Shown: in pieces, positions 37,431 to 49,946 of the stretch
Numbering within the stretch: the stretch's first letter is position 1
Layout: every line of letters starts with the position of its first letter
Assembly (NCBI RefSeq): GCF_029227915.1
Contig: NC_079882.1
Location: 31,736,001-31,800,000, forward strand
DNA length: 64,000 nucleotides
From: Hydractinia symbiolongicarpus
Taxonomy: Eukaryota; Cnidaria; Hydrozoa; Anthoathecata; Hydractiniidae
Direction of reading: 5' to 3'
Translations under genes and position numbers: made by a program
Notes under the pieces: model-generated
The model's input: the letters and a program-made list of their open reading frames with translations, nothing else
Told to the model about the DNA's origin: nothing
The model's database searches: none

Positions 37431-37749
37431 AAAAATGAAAACATTTTTGAAAACTACAAGTCTCATGCGTTTTAGTGGTGAAAAAATAATTTAAAAAATC
37501 GTTCGGGAAATGAGTTTACTCCCTGGGTACTATCTTTGTATACTTTTGACTATACGGGCCAAGCCCGGGATTTACGGGAAATCGCTGGTTTTCGTTTGCC
37601 GGCGATTAAGCTTCTTTTATTCAGCGTCTCATCAGAAATGAAAACATTTTTGAAAACTACAAGTCTTATGCGTTTTAGTGGTGAAAAAATAATTTAAAAA
37701 ATCGTTCGGGAAATGAGTTTACTTCCTGGGTTCTTTCTTTGTATACATT

Positions 37750-39300
37750 CGACTATACGGGCCAAGCCCGGGATTTACGGGAAATCGCGGGTTTTCCTTT
37801 GCCGGCGATTAAACAACTTTCATTAAGCGTCTCATCAAAAATGAAAACATTTCTGAAAACTACAAGTCTCATGCGTTTTAGTGGTGAAAATTAATTTAAA
37901 AAATCGTTCGGGAAATGAGTTTACACCCCGGGTACTTTCTTTGTATACTTTTGACTATACGGGCTGAGTCCGGGATTCACGGGAAATCGCAGGTTTTCGT
38001 TGGCCGGCGATTAAACTTCTTTTATTCAGCGTCTCATCAAAATTGAAAACATTTTTGAAAACTACAAGTCTCATGCGTTTTAGTGGTGAAAAAAAAATTT
38101 AAAAAATCGTTCGGGAAATGAGTTTACTTCCTGGGTACTTTCTTTGTATACATTCGACTATACGGGCCAAGCCCGGGATTTACGGGAAATCGCGGGATTT
38201 CGTTTGCCGGCGATTAAACCTCTTTTATTAAGCGTCTCATCAAAAATGAAAACATTTTCAAAAACTGCAAGTCTCATGCGTTTTAGTGGTGAAAGGATAA
38301 TTGAAAAAATCGTTTCGGAAATGAGTTTACTCACAGGGTACTTTCTTTGTATACATTCGACTATACGGGCCAAGCTCGGGATTTACGGGAAATCGCGGGT
38401 TTTCGTTTGCCTGCGATTAAACAACTTTCATTAAGCGTCTCATCAAAAATGAAAACATTTCTGAAAACTACAAGTCTCATGCGTTTTAGTGGTGAAAAAA
38501 AAATTTAAAAAATCGTTCGGGAAATGAGTTTACTTCCTGGGTACTTTCTTTGTATACATTCGACTATACGGGCCCAGCCCGGGATTTACGGGAAATCGCG
38601 GGATTTCGTTTGCCGGCGATTAAACCTCTTTTATTAAGCGTCTCATCAAAAATGAAAACATTTTTAAAAACTGCAAGTCTCATGCGTTTTAGTGGTGAAA
38701 GGATAATTGAAAAAGTCGTTTCGGAAATGAGTTTACTCACAGGGTACTTTCTTTGTATACATTCGACTATACTGGCCAAGCCTAGGATTTACGGGAAATC
38801 GCGGGTTTTCGTTTGCCGGCGATTAAACAACTTTCATTAAGAGTCTCATCAAAAATGAAAACATTTCTGAAAACTACAAGTCTCATGCGTTTTAGTGGTG
38901 AAAAAAAATTTAAATAATCGTTCGGGAAATGAGTTTACTTCCTGGGTACTTTCTTTGTATACATTCGACTATACGGGCCAAGCCCGGGATTTACGGGAAA
39001 TTGCGGGATTTCGTTTGCCGGCGATTAAATCTCTTTTATTAAGCGTCTCATCAAAAATGAAAACATTTTTAAAAACTGCAAGTCTCATGCGTTTTAGTGG
39101 TGAAAGGATAATTGAAAAAATCGTTTCGGAAATGAGTTTACTCACAGGGTACTTTCTTTGTATACATTCGACTATACGGGCCAAGCCCGGGATTTACGGG
39201 AAATCGCGGGTTTTCGTTTGCCGGCGATTAAACATCTTTCATTAAGCGTCTCATCAAAAATGAAAACATTTCTGAAAACTACAAGTCTCATGCGTTTTAG
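37750..39300. repeat. 1.55-kb block duplicated ~5,466 bp away (partner ~43216-44766)
   Basis: At a shift of 5,466-5,467 bp this block matches 43216-44766, including GAGTTTACACCCCGGG, TTCGTTGGCCGGCG, TCAAAATTGAAAAC, GCCTGCGATTAAAC and the TATACTGGCCAAG monomer near 38770 and 44236. Small differences include GGCCCAGCCC here versus GGCCAAGCCC and CTTCCTGGG here versus CTCACAGGG near 38940. Confidence 0.75.
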
Positions 39301-40929
39301 TGGTGAAAAAAAAATTTAAAAAATCGTTCGGGAAATGAGTTTACTCCCTGGGTACTTTCTTTGTATACTTTTGACTATACGGCCCGAGTCTGGGATTTAC
39401 GGGAAGTCGCGGGTTTTCGTTTGCCGGCGATTAAACTTCTTTTATTCAGCGTCTCATCAAAAATGAAAATATTTTTAAATACTACAAGTCTCATGGGCTT
39501 TAGTGGTGAAATAATAATTTAAAAAATCGTTCGGGAAATGAGTTTACTCCCTGGGTACTTTCTTTGTATACTTTTGACTATACGGGCCGAGTCCGGGATT
39601 TACGGGAATTTGCGGGTTTTTGTTTGCCGGCAATTAAACTTCTTTTATTCAGCGTTTCATCAAAAATGAAAGTATTTTTAAATACTACAAGTCTCATGCG
39701 TTTTAGTGGTGAAAAAAAATTTAAAAAATCGTTCGGGAAATGAGTTTACTCCCTGGGTACTTTCTTTGTATACATTCGACTATACGGGCCAAGCCCGGGA
39801 TTTACGGGAAATCGCGGGATTTCGTTTGCCGGCGATTAAACCTCTTTTATTAAGCGTCTCATCAAAAATGAAAACATTTTTGAAAACTGCAAGTCTCATG
39901 CGTTTTAGTGGTGAAAAGGTAATTGAAAAAATCGTTTGGAAATGAGTTTACTCACAGGGTACTTTCTTTGTATACATTCGAATATACGGGCCAAGCCCGG
40001 GATTTACGGGAAATCACGGGTTTTCGTTTGCCGGCGATTAAACAACTTTCATTAAGCGTCTCATCAAAAATGAAAACATTTCTAAAAACTACAAGTCTCA
40101 TGCGTTTTAGTGGTGAAAATTAATTTAAAAAATCGTTCGGGAAATGAGTTTACACCCCGGGTACTTTCTTTGTATACCTTTGACTATACGGGCTGAGTCC
40201 GGGATTCACGGGAAATCGCAGGTTTTCGTTGGCCGGCGATTAAACTTCTTTTATTCAGCGTCTCATCAAAATTGAAAACATTTTTGAAAACTACAAGTCT
40301 CATGCGTTTTAGTGGTGAAAAAAAAATTTAAAAAATCGTTTGGGAAATGAGTTTACTTCCTGGGTACTTTCTTTGTATACATTCGACTATACGGGCCAAG
40401 CCCGGGATTTACGGGAAATCGCGGGATTTCGTTTGCCGGCGATTAAACCTCTTTTATTAAGCGTCTCATCAAAAATGAAAACATTTTTGAAAACTGCAAG
40501 TCTCATGCGTTTTAGTGGTGAAAAGATAATTGAAAAAATCGTTTGGAAATGAGTTTACTCACAGGGTACTTTCTTTGTATACATTCGAATATACGGGCCA
40601 AGCCCGGGATTTACGGGAAATCACGGGTTTTCGTTTGCCGGCGATTAAACAACTTTCATTAAGCGTCTCATCAAAAATGAAAACATTTCTAAAAACTACA
40701 AGTCTCATGCGTTTTAGTGGTGAAAATTAATTTAAAAAATCGTTCGGGAAATGAGTTTACACCCCGGGTACTTTCTTTGTATACCTTTGACTATACGGGC
40801 TGAGTCCGGGATTCACGGGAAATCGCAGGTTTTCGTTGGCCGGCGATTAAACTTCTTTTATTCAGCGTCTCATCAAAATTGAAAACATTTTTGAAAACTA
40901 CAAGTCTCATGCGTTTTAGTGGTGAAAAA

Positions 40930-42720
40930 AAAATTTAAAAAATCGTTCGGGAAATGAGTTTACTTCCTGGGTACTTTCTTTGTATACATTCGACTATACG
41001 GGCCAAGCCCGGGATTTACGGGAAATCGCGGGATATTGTTTGCCGGCGATTAAACCTCTTTTATTAAGCGTCTCATCAAAAATGAAAACATTTTTAAAAA
41101 CTGCAAGTCTCATGCGTTTTAGTGGTGAAAGGATAATTGAAAAAATCGTTTCGGAAATGAGTTTACTCACAGGGTACTTTCTTTGTATACATTTGACTAT
41201 ACGGGCCAAGCTCGGGATTTACGGGAAATCGCGGGTTTTCGTTTCCGGCGATTAAACAACTTTCATTAAGCGTCTCATCAAAAATGAAAACATTTCTGAA
41301 AACTACAAGTCTCATGCCTTTTAGTGGTGAAAAAAAAATTTAAAAAATCGGGAAATGAGTTTACTTCCTGGGTACTTTCTTTGTATACATTCGACTATAC
41401 GGATCGAGTCTGGGATTTACGGGAAGTCGCGGGTTTTCGTTTGCCGGCGATTAAACTTCTTTTATTCAGCGTCTCATCAAAAATGAAAATATTTTTAAAT
41501 ACTACAAGTCTCATGGGCTTTAGTGGTGAAATAATAATTTAAAAAATCGTGCGGGAAATGAGTGTACTCCCTGGGTAATTTCTTTGTATACATTCGACTA
41601 TACGGGCCAAGCCCGGGATTTACGGGAAATCGCGGGATTTCGTTTGCCGGCGATTAAACCTCTTTTATTAAGCGTCTCATCAAAAATGAAAACATTTTTG
41701 AAAACTGCAAGTCTCATGCGTTTTAGTGGTGAAAAGATAATTGAAAAAATCGTTTCGGAAATGAGTTTACTCACAGGGTACTTTCTTTGTATACATTCGA
41801 ATATACGGGCCAAGCCCGGGATTTACGGGAAATCACGGGTTTTCGTTTGCCGGCGATTAAACAACTTTCATTAAGCGTCTCATCAAAAATGAAAACATTT
41901 CTGAAAACTACAAGTCTCACCGTTTTAGTGGTGAAAAAATAATTTAAATAATCGTTCGGGAAATGAGTTTACTCCCTGGGTACTTTCTTTGTATACTTTT
42001 GACTATACGGGCCGAGTCCGGGATTTACGGGAAGTCGCGGGTTTTCGTTTGCCGGCGATTAAACTTCTTTTATTCAGTGTCTCATCAAAAATGAAAATAT
42101 TTTTAAATACTACAAGTCTCATGCGTTTTAGTGGTGAAAAGATAATTTAAAAAATCGTTTTGGAAATGAGTTTACTCACAGGGTACTTTCTTTGTATACA
42201 TTCGACTATACGGGCCAAGCCCGGGATTTACGGGAAATCGCGGTTTTTCGTTTGCCGGCGATTAAACCACTTTCATCATGCGTCTCATCAAAAATGAAAA
42301 CATTTCTGAAAACTACAAGTCTCATGCGTTTTAGTGGTGAAAAAATAATTTAAAAAATCGGTCGGGAAATGAGTTTACTTCGTGGGTTCTTTCTTTGTAT
42401 ACATTCGACTATACGGGCCAAGCCCGGGATTTACGGGAAATCGCGGGTTTTCTTTTGCCGGCGATTAAACAACTTTCATTAAGAGTCTCATCAAAAATGA
42501 AAACATTTCTGAAAACTACAAGTCTCATGCGTTTTAGTGCTGAAAATTAATTTAAAAAATCGTTCGGAAAATGAGTTTACACCCCGGGTACTTTCTTTGT
42601 ATACTTTTGACTATACGGGCTGAGTCCGGGATTCACGGGAAATCGCAGGTTTTCGTTTGCCGGCGATTAAACTTCTTTTACTCAGCGTCTCATCAAAATT
42701 GAAAATATTTTTGAAAACTA
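40930..42720. repeat. 1.8-kb block duplicated ~8.3 kb away (partner ~49234-51020)
   Basis: The match to 49234-51020 has a shift of 8,304 bp, falling to about 8,302 after a 2-bp loss (TATACGGCCGAG near 50310). Shared marks include the 4-bp deleted monomer (AAATCGGGAAATG near 41348 and 49652), CTCACCGTTTTAG near 41918 and 50222, AATCGGTCGGG near 42357 and 50662, and TTACTCAGCG with AATTGAAAATATT. This is the longest-range block I found, about 41 monomers. Confidence 0.75.
41324..41542. repeat. Monomer with shared 4-bp deletion (also near 48033 and 49652)
   Basis: Near 41348 the normal AATCGTTCGGGAAATG reads AATCGGGAAATG, a 4-bp loss. The same deletion occurs near 48033 and 49652, each time followed by a CGAGTCTGGG monomer with GGGAAGTCGCGGG. 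The three carriers descend from one event and track the duplications between 41 and 50 kb. Confidence 0.8.
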
Positions 42721-43287
42721 CAAGTCTCATGGGCTTTAGTGTTGAAATAATAATTTAATAAATCGTTTGGGAAATTAGTTTACTCCCCGGGTCCTTTCTT
42801 TGTATACTTTTGACTATACGGGCCGAGTCCGGGATTTACGGGAATCGCAGGTTTTCGTTTGCCGGCGATTAAACTTCTTTTATTCAGTGTCTCATTAAAA
42901 ATGAAAACATTTTTGAAAACTACAAGTCTCATGCGTTTTAGTGGTGAAAAAATAATTTAAAAAATCGTTCGGGAAATGAGTTTACTCCCTGGGTACTATC
43001 TTTGTATACTTTTGACTATACGGGCCAAGCCCGGGATTTACGGGAAATCGCGGGTTTTCGTTTGCCGGCGATTAAGCTTCTTTTATTCAGCGTCTCATCA
43101 GAAATGAAAACATTTTTGAAAACTACAAGTCTTATGCGTTTTAGTGGTGAAAAAATAATTTAAAAAATCGTTTCGGAAATGAGTTTACTCACAGGGTTCT
43201 TTCTTTGTATACATTCGACTATACGGGCCAAGCCCGGGATTTACGGGAAATCGCGGGTTTTCCTTTGCCGGCGATTAAACAACTTTC

Positions 43288-46200
43288 ATTAAGCGTCTCA
43301 TCAAAAATGAAAACATTTCTGAAAACTACAAGTCTCATGCGTTTTAGTGGTGAAAATTAATTTAAAAAATCGTTCGGGAAATGAGTTTACACCCCGGGTA
43401 CTTTCTTTGTATACTTTTGACTATACGGGCTGAGTCCGGGATTCACGGGAAATGGCAGGTTTTCGTTGGCCGGCGATTAAACTTCTTTTATTCAGCGTCT
43501 CATCAAAATTGAAAACATTTTTGAAAACTACAAGTCTCATGCGTTTTAGTGGTGAAAAAAAAATTTAAAAAATCGTTCGGGAAATGAGTTTACTTCCTGG
43601 GTACTTTCTTTGTATACATTCGACTATACGGGCCAAGCCCGGGATTTACGGGAAATCGCGGGATTTCGTTTGCCGGCGATTAAACCTCTTTTATTAAGCG
43701 TCTCATCAAAAATGAAAACATTTTTAAAAACTGCAAGTCTCATGCGTTTTAGTGGTGAAAGGATAATTGAAAAAATCGTTTCGGAAATGAGTTTACTCAC
43801 AGGGTACTTTCTTTGTATACATTCGACTATACGGGCCAAGCTCGGGATTTACGGGAAATCGCGGGTTTTCGTTTGCCTGCGATTAAACAACTTTCATTAA
43901 GCGTCTCATCAAAAATGAAAACATTTCTGAAAACTACAAGTCTCATGCGTTTTAGTGGTGAAAAAAAAAATTTAAAAAATCGTTCGGGAAATGAGTTTAC
44001 TTCCTGGGTACTTTCTTTGTATACATTCGACTATACGGGCCAAGCCCGGGATTTACGGGAAATCGCGGGATTTCGTTTGCCGGCGATTAAACCTCTTTTA
44101 TTAAGCGTCTCATCAAAGATGAAAACATTTTTAAAAACTGCAAGTCTCATGCGTTTTAGTGGTGAAAGGATAATTGAAAAAGTCGTTTCGGAAATGAGTT
44201 TACTCACAGGGTACTTTCTTTGTATACATTCGACTATACTGGCCAAGCCCAGGATTTACGGGAAATCGCGGGTTTTCGTTTGCCGGCAATTAAACAACTT
44301 TCATTAAGAGTCTCATCAAAAATGAAAACATTTCTGAAAACTACAAGTCTTATGCGTTTTAGTGGTGAAAAAAAATTTAAATAATCGTTCGGGAAATGAG
44401 TTTACTCACAGGGTACTTTCTTTGTATACATTCGACTATACGGGCCAAGCCCGGGATTTACGGGAAATCGCGGGATTTCGTTTGCCGGCGATTAAATCTC
44501 TTTTATTAAGCGTCTCATCAAAAATGAAAACATTTTTAAAAACTGCAAGTCTCATGCGTTTTAGTGGTGAAAGGATAATTGAAAAAATCGTTTCGGAAAT
44601 GAGTTTACTCACAGGGTACTTTCTTTGTATACATTCGACTATACGGGCCAAGCCCGGGATTTACGGGAAATCGCGGGTTTTCGTTTGCCGGCGATTAAAC
44701 ATCTTTCATTAAGCGTCTCATCAAAAATGAAAACATTTCTGAAAACTACAAGTCTCATGCGTTTTAGTGGTGAAAATTAATTTAAAAAATCGTTCGGGAA
44801 ATGAGTTTACACCCCGGGTACTTTCTTTGTATACTTTTGACTATACGGGCTGAGTCCGGGATTCACGGGAAATCGCAGGTTTTCGTTGGCCGGCGATTAA
44901 ACTTCTTTTATTCAGCGTCTCATCAAAATTGAAAACATTTTTGAAAACTACAAGTCTCATGCGTTTTAGTGGTGAAAAAAAAATTTAAAAAATCGTTCGG
45001 GAAATGAGTTTACTTCCTGGGTACTTTCTTTGTATACATTCGACTGTACGGGCCAAGCCCGGGATTTACGGGAAATCGCGGGATTTCGTTTGCCGGCGAT
45101 TAAACCTCTTTTATTAAGCGTCTCATCAAAAATGAAAACATTTTTAAAAACTGCAAGTCTCATGCGTTTTAGTGGTGAAAGGATAATTGAAAAAATCGTT
45201 TCGGAAATGAGTTTACTCACAGGGTACTTTCTTTGTATACATTCGACTATACGGGCCAAGCTCGGGATTTACGGGAAATCGCGGGTTTTCGTTTGCCTGC
45301 GATTAAACAACTTTCATTAAGCGTCTCATCAAAAATGAAAACATTTCTGAAAACTACAAGTCTCATGCGTTTTAGTGGTGAAAAAAAAAATTTAAAAAAT
45401 CGTTCGGGAAATGAGTTTACTTCCTGGGTACTTTCTTTGTATACATTCGACTATACGGGCCAAGCTCGGGATTTACGGGAAATCGCGGGTTTTCGTTTGC
45501 CTGCGATTAAACAACTTTCATTAAGCGTCTCATCAAAAATGAAAACATTTCTGAAAACTACAAGTCTCATGCGTTTTAGTGGTGAAAAAAAAAATTTAAA
45601 AAATCGTTCGAGAAATGAGTTTACTTCCTGGGTACTTTCTTTGTATACATTCGACTATACGGGCCAAGCCCGGGATTTACGGGAAATCGCGGGATTTCGT
45701 TTGCCGGCGATTAAACCTCTTTTATTAAGCGTCTCATCAAAAATGAAAACATTTTTAAAAACTGCAAGTCTCATGCGTTTTAGTGGTGAAAGGATAATTG
45801 AAAAAGTCGTTTCGGAAATGAGTTTACTCACAGGGTACTTTCTTTGTATACATTCGACTATACTGGCCAAGCCCAGGATTTACGGGAAATCGCGGGTTTT
45901 CGTTTGCCGGCAATTAAACAACTTTCATTAAGAGTCTCATCAAAAATGAAAACATTTCTGAAAACTACAAGTCTTATGCGTTTTAGTGGTGAAAAAAAAT
46001 TTAAATAATCGTTCGGGAAATGAGTTTACTCACAGGGTACTTTCTTTGTATACATTCGACTATACGGGCCAAGCCCGGGATTTACGGGAAATCGCGGGAT
46101 TTCGTTTGCCGGCGATTAAATCTCTTTTATTAAGCGTCTCATCAAAAATGAAAACATTTTTAAAAACTGCAAGTCTCATGCGTTTTAGTGGTGAAAGGAT

Positions 46201-46390
46201 AATTGAAAAAATCGTTTCGGAAATGAGTTTACTCACAGGGTACTTTCTTTGTATACATTCGACTATACGGGCCAAGCCCGGGATTTACGGGAAATCGCGG
46301 GTTTTCGTTTGCCGGCGATTAAACATCTTTCATTAAGCGTCTCATCAAAAATGAAAACATTTCTGAAAACTACAAGTCTCATGCGTTTTA
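43288..46390. repeat. 7-mer / 8-mer HOR pair (1,420 and ~1,624-bp steps)
   Basis: Copy 1 (about 43288-44707) and copy 2 (about 44708-46390) match at 1,420 bp up to the monomer at 44016/45436. They then match at 1,624 bp to the end. The step change equals one extra 204-bp monomer in copy 2 (45437-45640), which duplicates its left neighbour including the GCTCGGG and GCCTGCG variants. This is a clean single-monomer gain by unequal exchange. Confidence 0.85.
45437..45640. repeat. Extra 204-bp monomer in copy 2 of the 7-mer HOR
   Basis: Landmarks at 45233, 45437 and 45641 give two successive 204-bp monomers carrying the long A run (GTG plus ten A). The length 204 is divisible by three, so the open frame 45233-45931 (232 codons) continues through three monomers in phase. 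It reads as near-identical 68-residue repeats. No signal, domain or start context supports translation. Confidence 0.8.
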
Positions 46391-46509
46391 GTGGTGAAAA
46401 AATAATTTAAAAAATCGTTCGGGAAATGAGTTTACTCCCTGGGTACTTTTTTTGTATACTTTTGACTATACGGCCCGAGTCTGGGATTTACGGGAAGTCG
46501 CGGGTTTTC

Positions 46510-49500
46510 GTTTGCCGGCGATTAAACTTCTTTTATTCAGCGTCTCATCAAAAATGAAAATATTTTTAAATACTACAAGTCTCATGGGCTTTAGTGGTGA
46601 AATAATAATTTAAAAAATCGTTCGGGAAATGAGTTTACTCCCTGGGTACTTTCTTTGTATACTTTTGACTATACGTGCCGAGTCCGGGATTTACGGGAAG
46701 TCGCGGGTTTTTGTTTGCCGGCAATTAAACTTCTTTTATTCAGCGTTTCATCAAAAATGAAAGTATTTTTAAATACTACAAGTCTCATGCGTTTTAGTGG
46801 TGAAAAAAAATTTAAAAAATCGTTCGGGAAATGAGTTTACTCCCTGGGTACTTTCTTTGTATACATTCGACTATACGGGCCAAGCCCGGGATTTACGGGA
46901 AATCGCGGGATTTCGTTTGCCGGCGATTAAACCTCTTTTATTAAGCGTCTCATCAAAAATGAAAACATTTTTGAAAACTGCAAGTCTCATGCGTTTTAGT
47001 GGTGAAAAGATAATTGAAAAAATCGTTTCGGAAATGAGTTTACTCACAGGGTACTTTCTTTGTATACATTCGAATATACGGGCCAAGCCCGGGATTTACG
47101 GGAAATCTCGGGTTTTCGTTTGCCGGCGATTAAACAACTTTCATTAAGCGTCTCATCAAAAATGAAAACATTTCTAAAAACTACAAGTCTCATGCGTTTT
47201 AGTGGTGAAAATTAATTTAAAAAATCGTTCGGGAAATGAGTTTACACCCCGGGTACTTTCTTTGTATACCTTTGACTATACGGGCTGAGTCCGGGATTCA
47301 CGGGAAATCGCAGGTTTTCGTTGGCCGGCGATTAAACTTCTTTTATTCAGCGTCTCATCAAAATTGAAAACATTTTTGAAAACTACAAGTCTCATGCGTT
47401 TTAGTGGTGAAAAAAAAATTTAAAAAATCGTTCGGGAAATGAGTTTACTTCCTGGGTACTTTCTTTGTATACATTCGACTATACGGGCCAAGCCCGGGAT
47501 TTACGGGAAATCGCGGGATTTCGTTTGCCGGCGATTCAACCTCTTTTATTAAGCGTCTCATCAAAAATGAAAACATTTTTAAAAACTGCAAGTCTCATGC
47601 GTTTTAGTGGTGAAAGGATAATTGAAAAAATCGTTTCGGAAATGAGTTTACTCACAGGGTACTTTCTTTGTATACATTTGACTATACGGGCCAAGCTCGG
47701 GATTTACGGGAAATCGCGGGTTTTCGTTTCCGGCGATTAAACAACTTTCATTAAGCGTCTCATCAAAAATGAAAACATTTCTGAAAACTGCAAGTCTCAT
47801 GCGTTTTAGTGGTGAAAGGATAATTGAAAAAATCGTTTCGGAAATGAGTTTACTCACAGGGTACTTTCTTTGTATACATTTGACTATACGGGCCAAGCTC
47901 GGGATTTACGGGAAATCGCGGGTTTTCGTTTCCGGCGATTAAACAACTTTCATTAAGCGTCTCATCAAAAATGAAAACATTTCTGAAAACTACAAGTCTC
48001 ATGCGTTTTAGTGGTGAAAAAAAAATTTAAAAAATCGGGAAATGAGTTTACTTCCTGGGTACTTTCTTTGTATACATTCGACTATACGGCCCGAGTCTGG
48101 GATTTACGGGAAGTCGCGGGTTTTCGTTTGCCGGCGATTAAACTTCTTTTATTCAGCGTCTCATCAAAAATTAAAATATGTTTAAATACTACAAGTCTCA
48201 TGAGCTTTAGTGGTGAAATAATAATTTAAAAAATCGTTCGGGAAATGAGTTTACTCCCTGGGTACTTTCTTTGTATACATTCGACTATACGGGCCAAGCC
48301 CGGGATTTACGGGAAATCGCGGGTTTTCGTTTGCCGGCGATTAAACTTCTTTTATTCAGCGTCTCATCAAAAATGAAAATATTTTTAAATACTACAAGTC
48401 TCATGGGCTTTAGTGGTGAAATAATAATTTAAAAAATCGTTCGGGAAATGAGTTTACTCCCTGGGTACTTTCTTTGTATACTTTTGACTATACGTGCCGA
48501 GTCCGGGATTTACGGGAAGTCGCGGGTTTTTGTTTGCCGGCAATTAAACTTCTTTTATTCAGCGTTTCATCAAAAATGAAAGTATTTTTAAATACTACAA
48601 GTCTCATGCGTTTTAGTGGTGAAAAAAAATTTAAAAAATCGTTCGGGAAATGAGTTTACTCCCTGGGTACTTTCTTTGTATACATTCGACTATACGGGCC
48701 AAGCCCGGGATTTACGGAAAATCGCGGGATTTCGTTTGCCGGCGATTAAACCTCTTTTATTAAGCGTCTCATCAAAAATGAAAACATTTTTGAAAACTGC
48801 AAGTCTCATGCGTTTTAGTGGTGAAAAGATAATTGAAAAAATCGTTTCGGAAATGAGTTTACTCACAGGGTACTTTCTTTGTATACATTCGAATATACGG
48901 GCCAAGCCCGGGATTTACGGGAAATCTCGGGTTTTCGTTTGCCGGCGATTAAACAACTTTCATTAAGCGTCTCATCAAAAATGAAAACATTTCTAAAAAC
49001 TACAAGTCTCATGCGTTTTAGTGGTGAAAATTAATTTAAAAAATCGTTCGGGAAATGAGTTTACACCCCGGGTACTTTCTTTGTATACCTTTGACTATAC
49101 GGGCTGAGTCCGGGATTCACGGGAAATCGCAGGTTTTCGTTGGCCGGCGATTAAACTTCTTTTATTCAGCGTCTCATCAAAATTGAAAACATTTTTGAAA
49201 ACTACAAGTCTCATGCGTTTTAGTGGTGAAAAAAAAATTTAAAAAATCGTTCGGGAAATGAGTTTACTTCCTGGGTACTTTCTTTGTATACATTCGACTA
49301 TACGGGCCAAGCCCGGGATTTACGGGAAATCGCGGGATTTCGTTTGCCGGCGATTAAACCTCTTTTATTAAGCGTCTCATCAAAAATGAAAACATTTTTA
49401 AAAACTGCAAGTCTCATGCGTTTTAGTGGTGAAAGGATAATTGAAAAAATCGTTTCGGAAATGAGTTTACTCACAGGGTACTTTCTTTGTATACATTTGA

Positions 49501-49946
49501 CTATACGGGCCAAGCTCGGGATTTACGGGAAATCGCGGGTTTTCGTTTCCGGCGATTAAACAACTTTCATTAAGCGTCTCATCAAAAATGAAAACATTTC
49601 TGAAAACTACAAGTCTCATGCGTTTTAGTGGTGAAAAAAAAATTTAAAAAATCGGGAAATGAGTTTACTTCCTGGGTACTTTCTTTGTATACATTCGACT
49701 ATACGGCCCGAGTCTGGGATTTACGGGAAGTCGCGGGTTTTCGTTTGCCGGCGATTAAACTTCTTTTATTCAGCGTCTCATCAAAAATGAAAATATTTTT
49801 AAATACTACAAGTCTCATGGGCTTTAGTGGTGAAATAATAATTTAAAAAATCGTTCGGGAAATGAGTTTACTCCCTGGGTACTTTCTTTGTATACATTCG
49901 ACTATACGGGCCAAGCCCGGGATTTACGGGAAATCGCGGGATTTCG
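46510..49946. repeat. 9-mer / 8-mer HOR pair (1,819 and 1,617-bp steps)
   Basis: Copy 1 (about 46510-48328) matches copy 2 (about 48329-49946) at 1,819 bp up to the monomer at 47668 and at 1,617 bp from 47870 onward. Copy 1 therefore has one extra 202-bp monomer, 47668-47869. That monomer joins an AACAACTTTC/CATTTCTGA left part to an ACTGCAAG/GATAATTG right part that normally belong to different subtypes, so it is a recombinant. Copy 2 differs by a few substitutions, such as TTTACGGAAAATCG near 48714. Confidence 0.85.

Noticed and set aside
43813-44307. Plus-strand 164-codon frame and similar 96-116-codon frames in 38-64 kb
   Set aside because: They arise only because GATAATTG replaces TAATTTAA and because of A-tract length. 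Their starts are TTG at the GTATAC landmark and their ends fall at the next monomer's stops, so they are by-products of subtype sequence.
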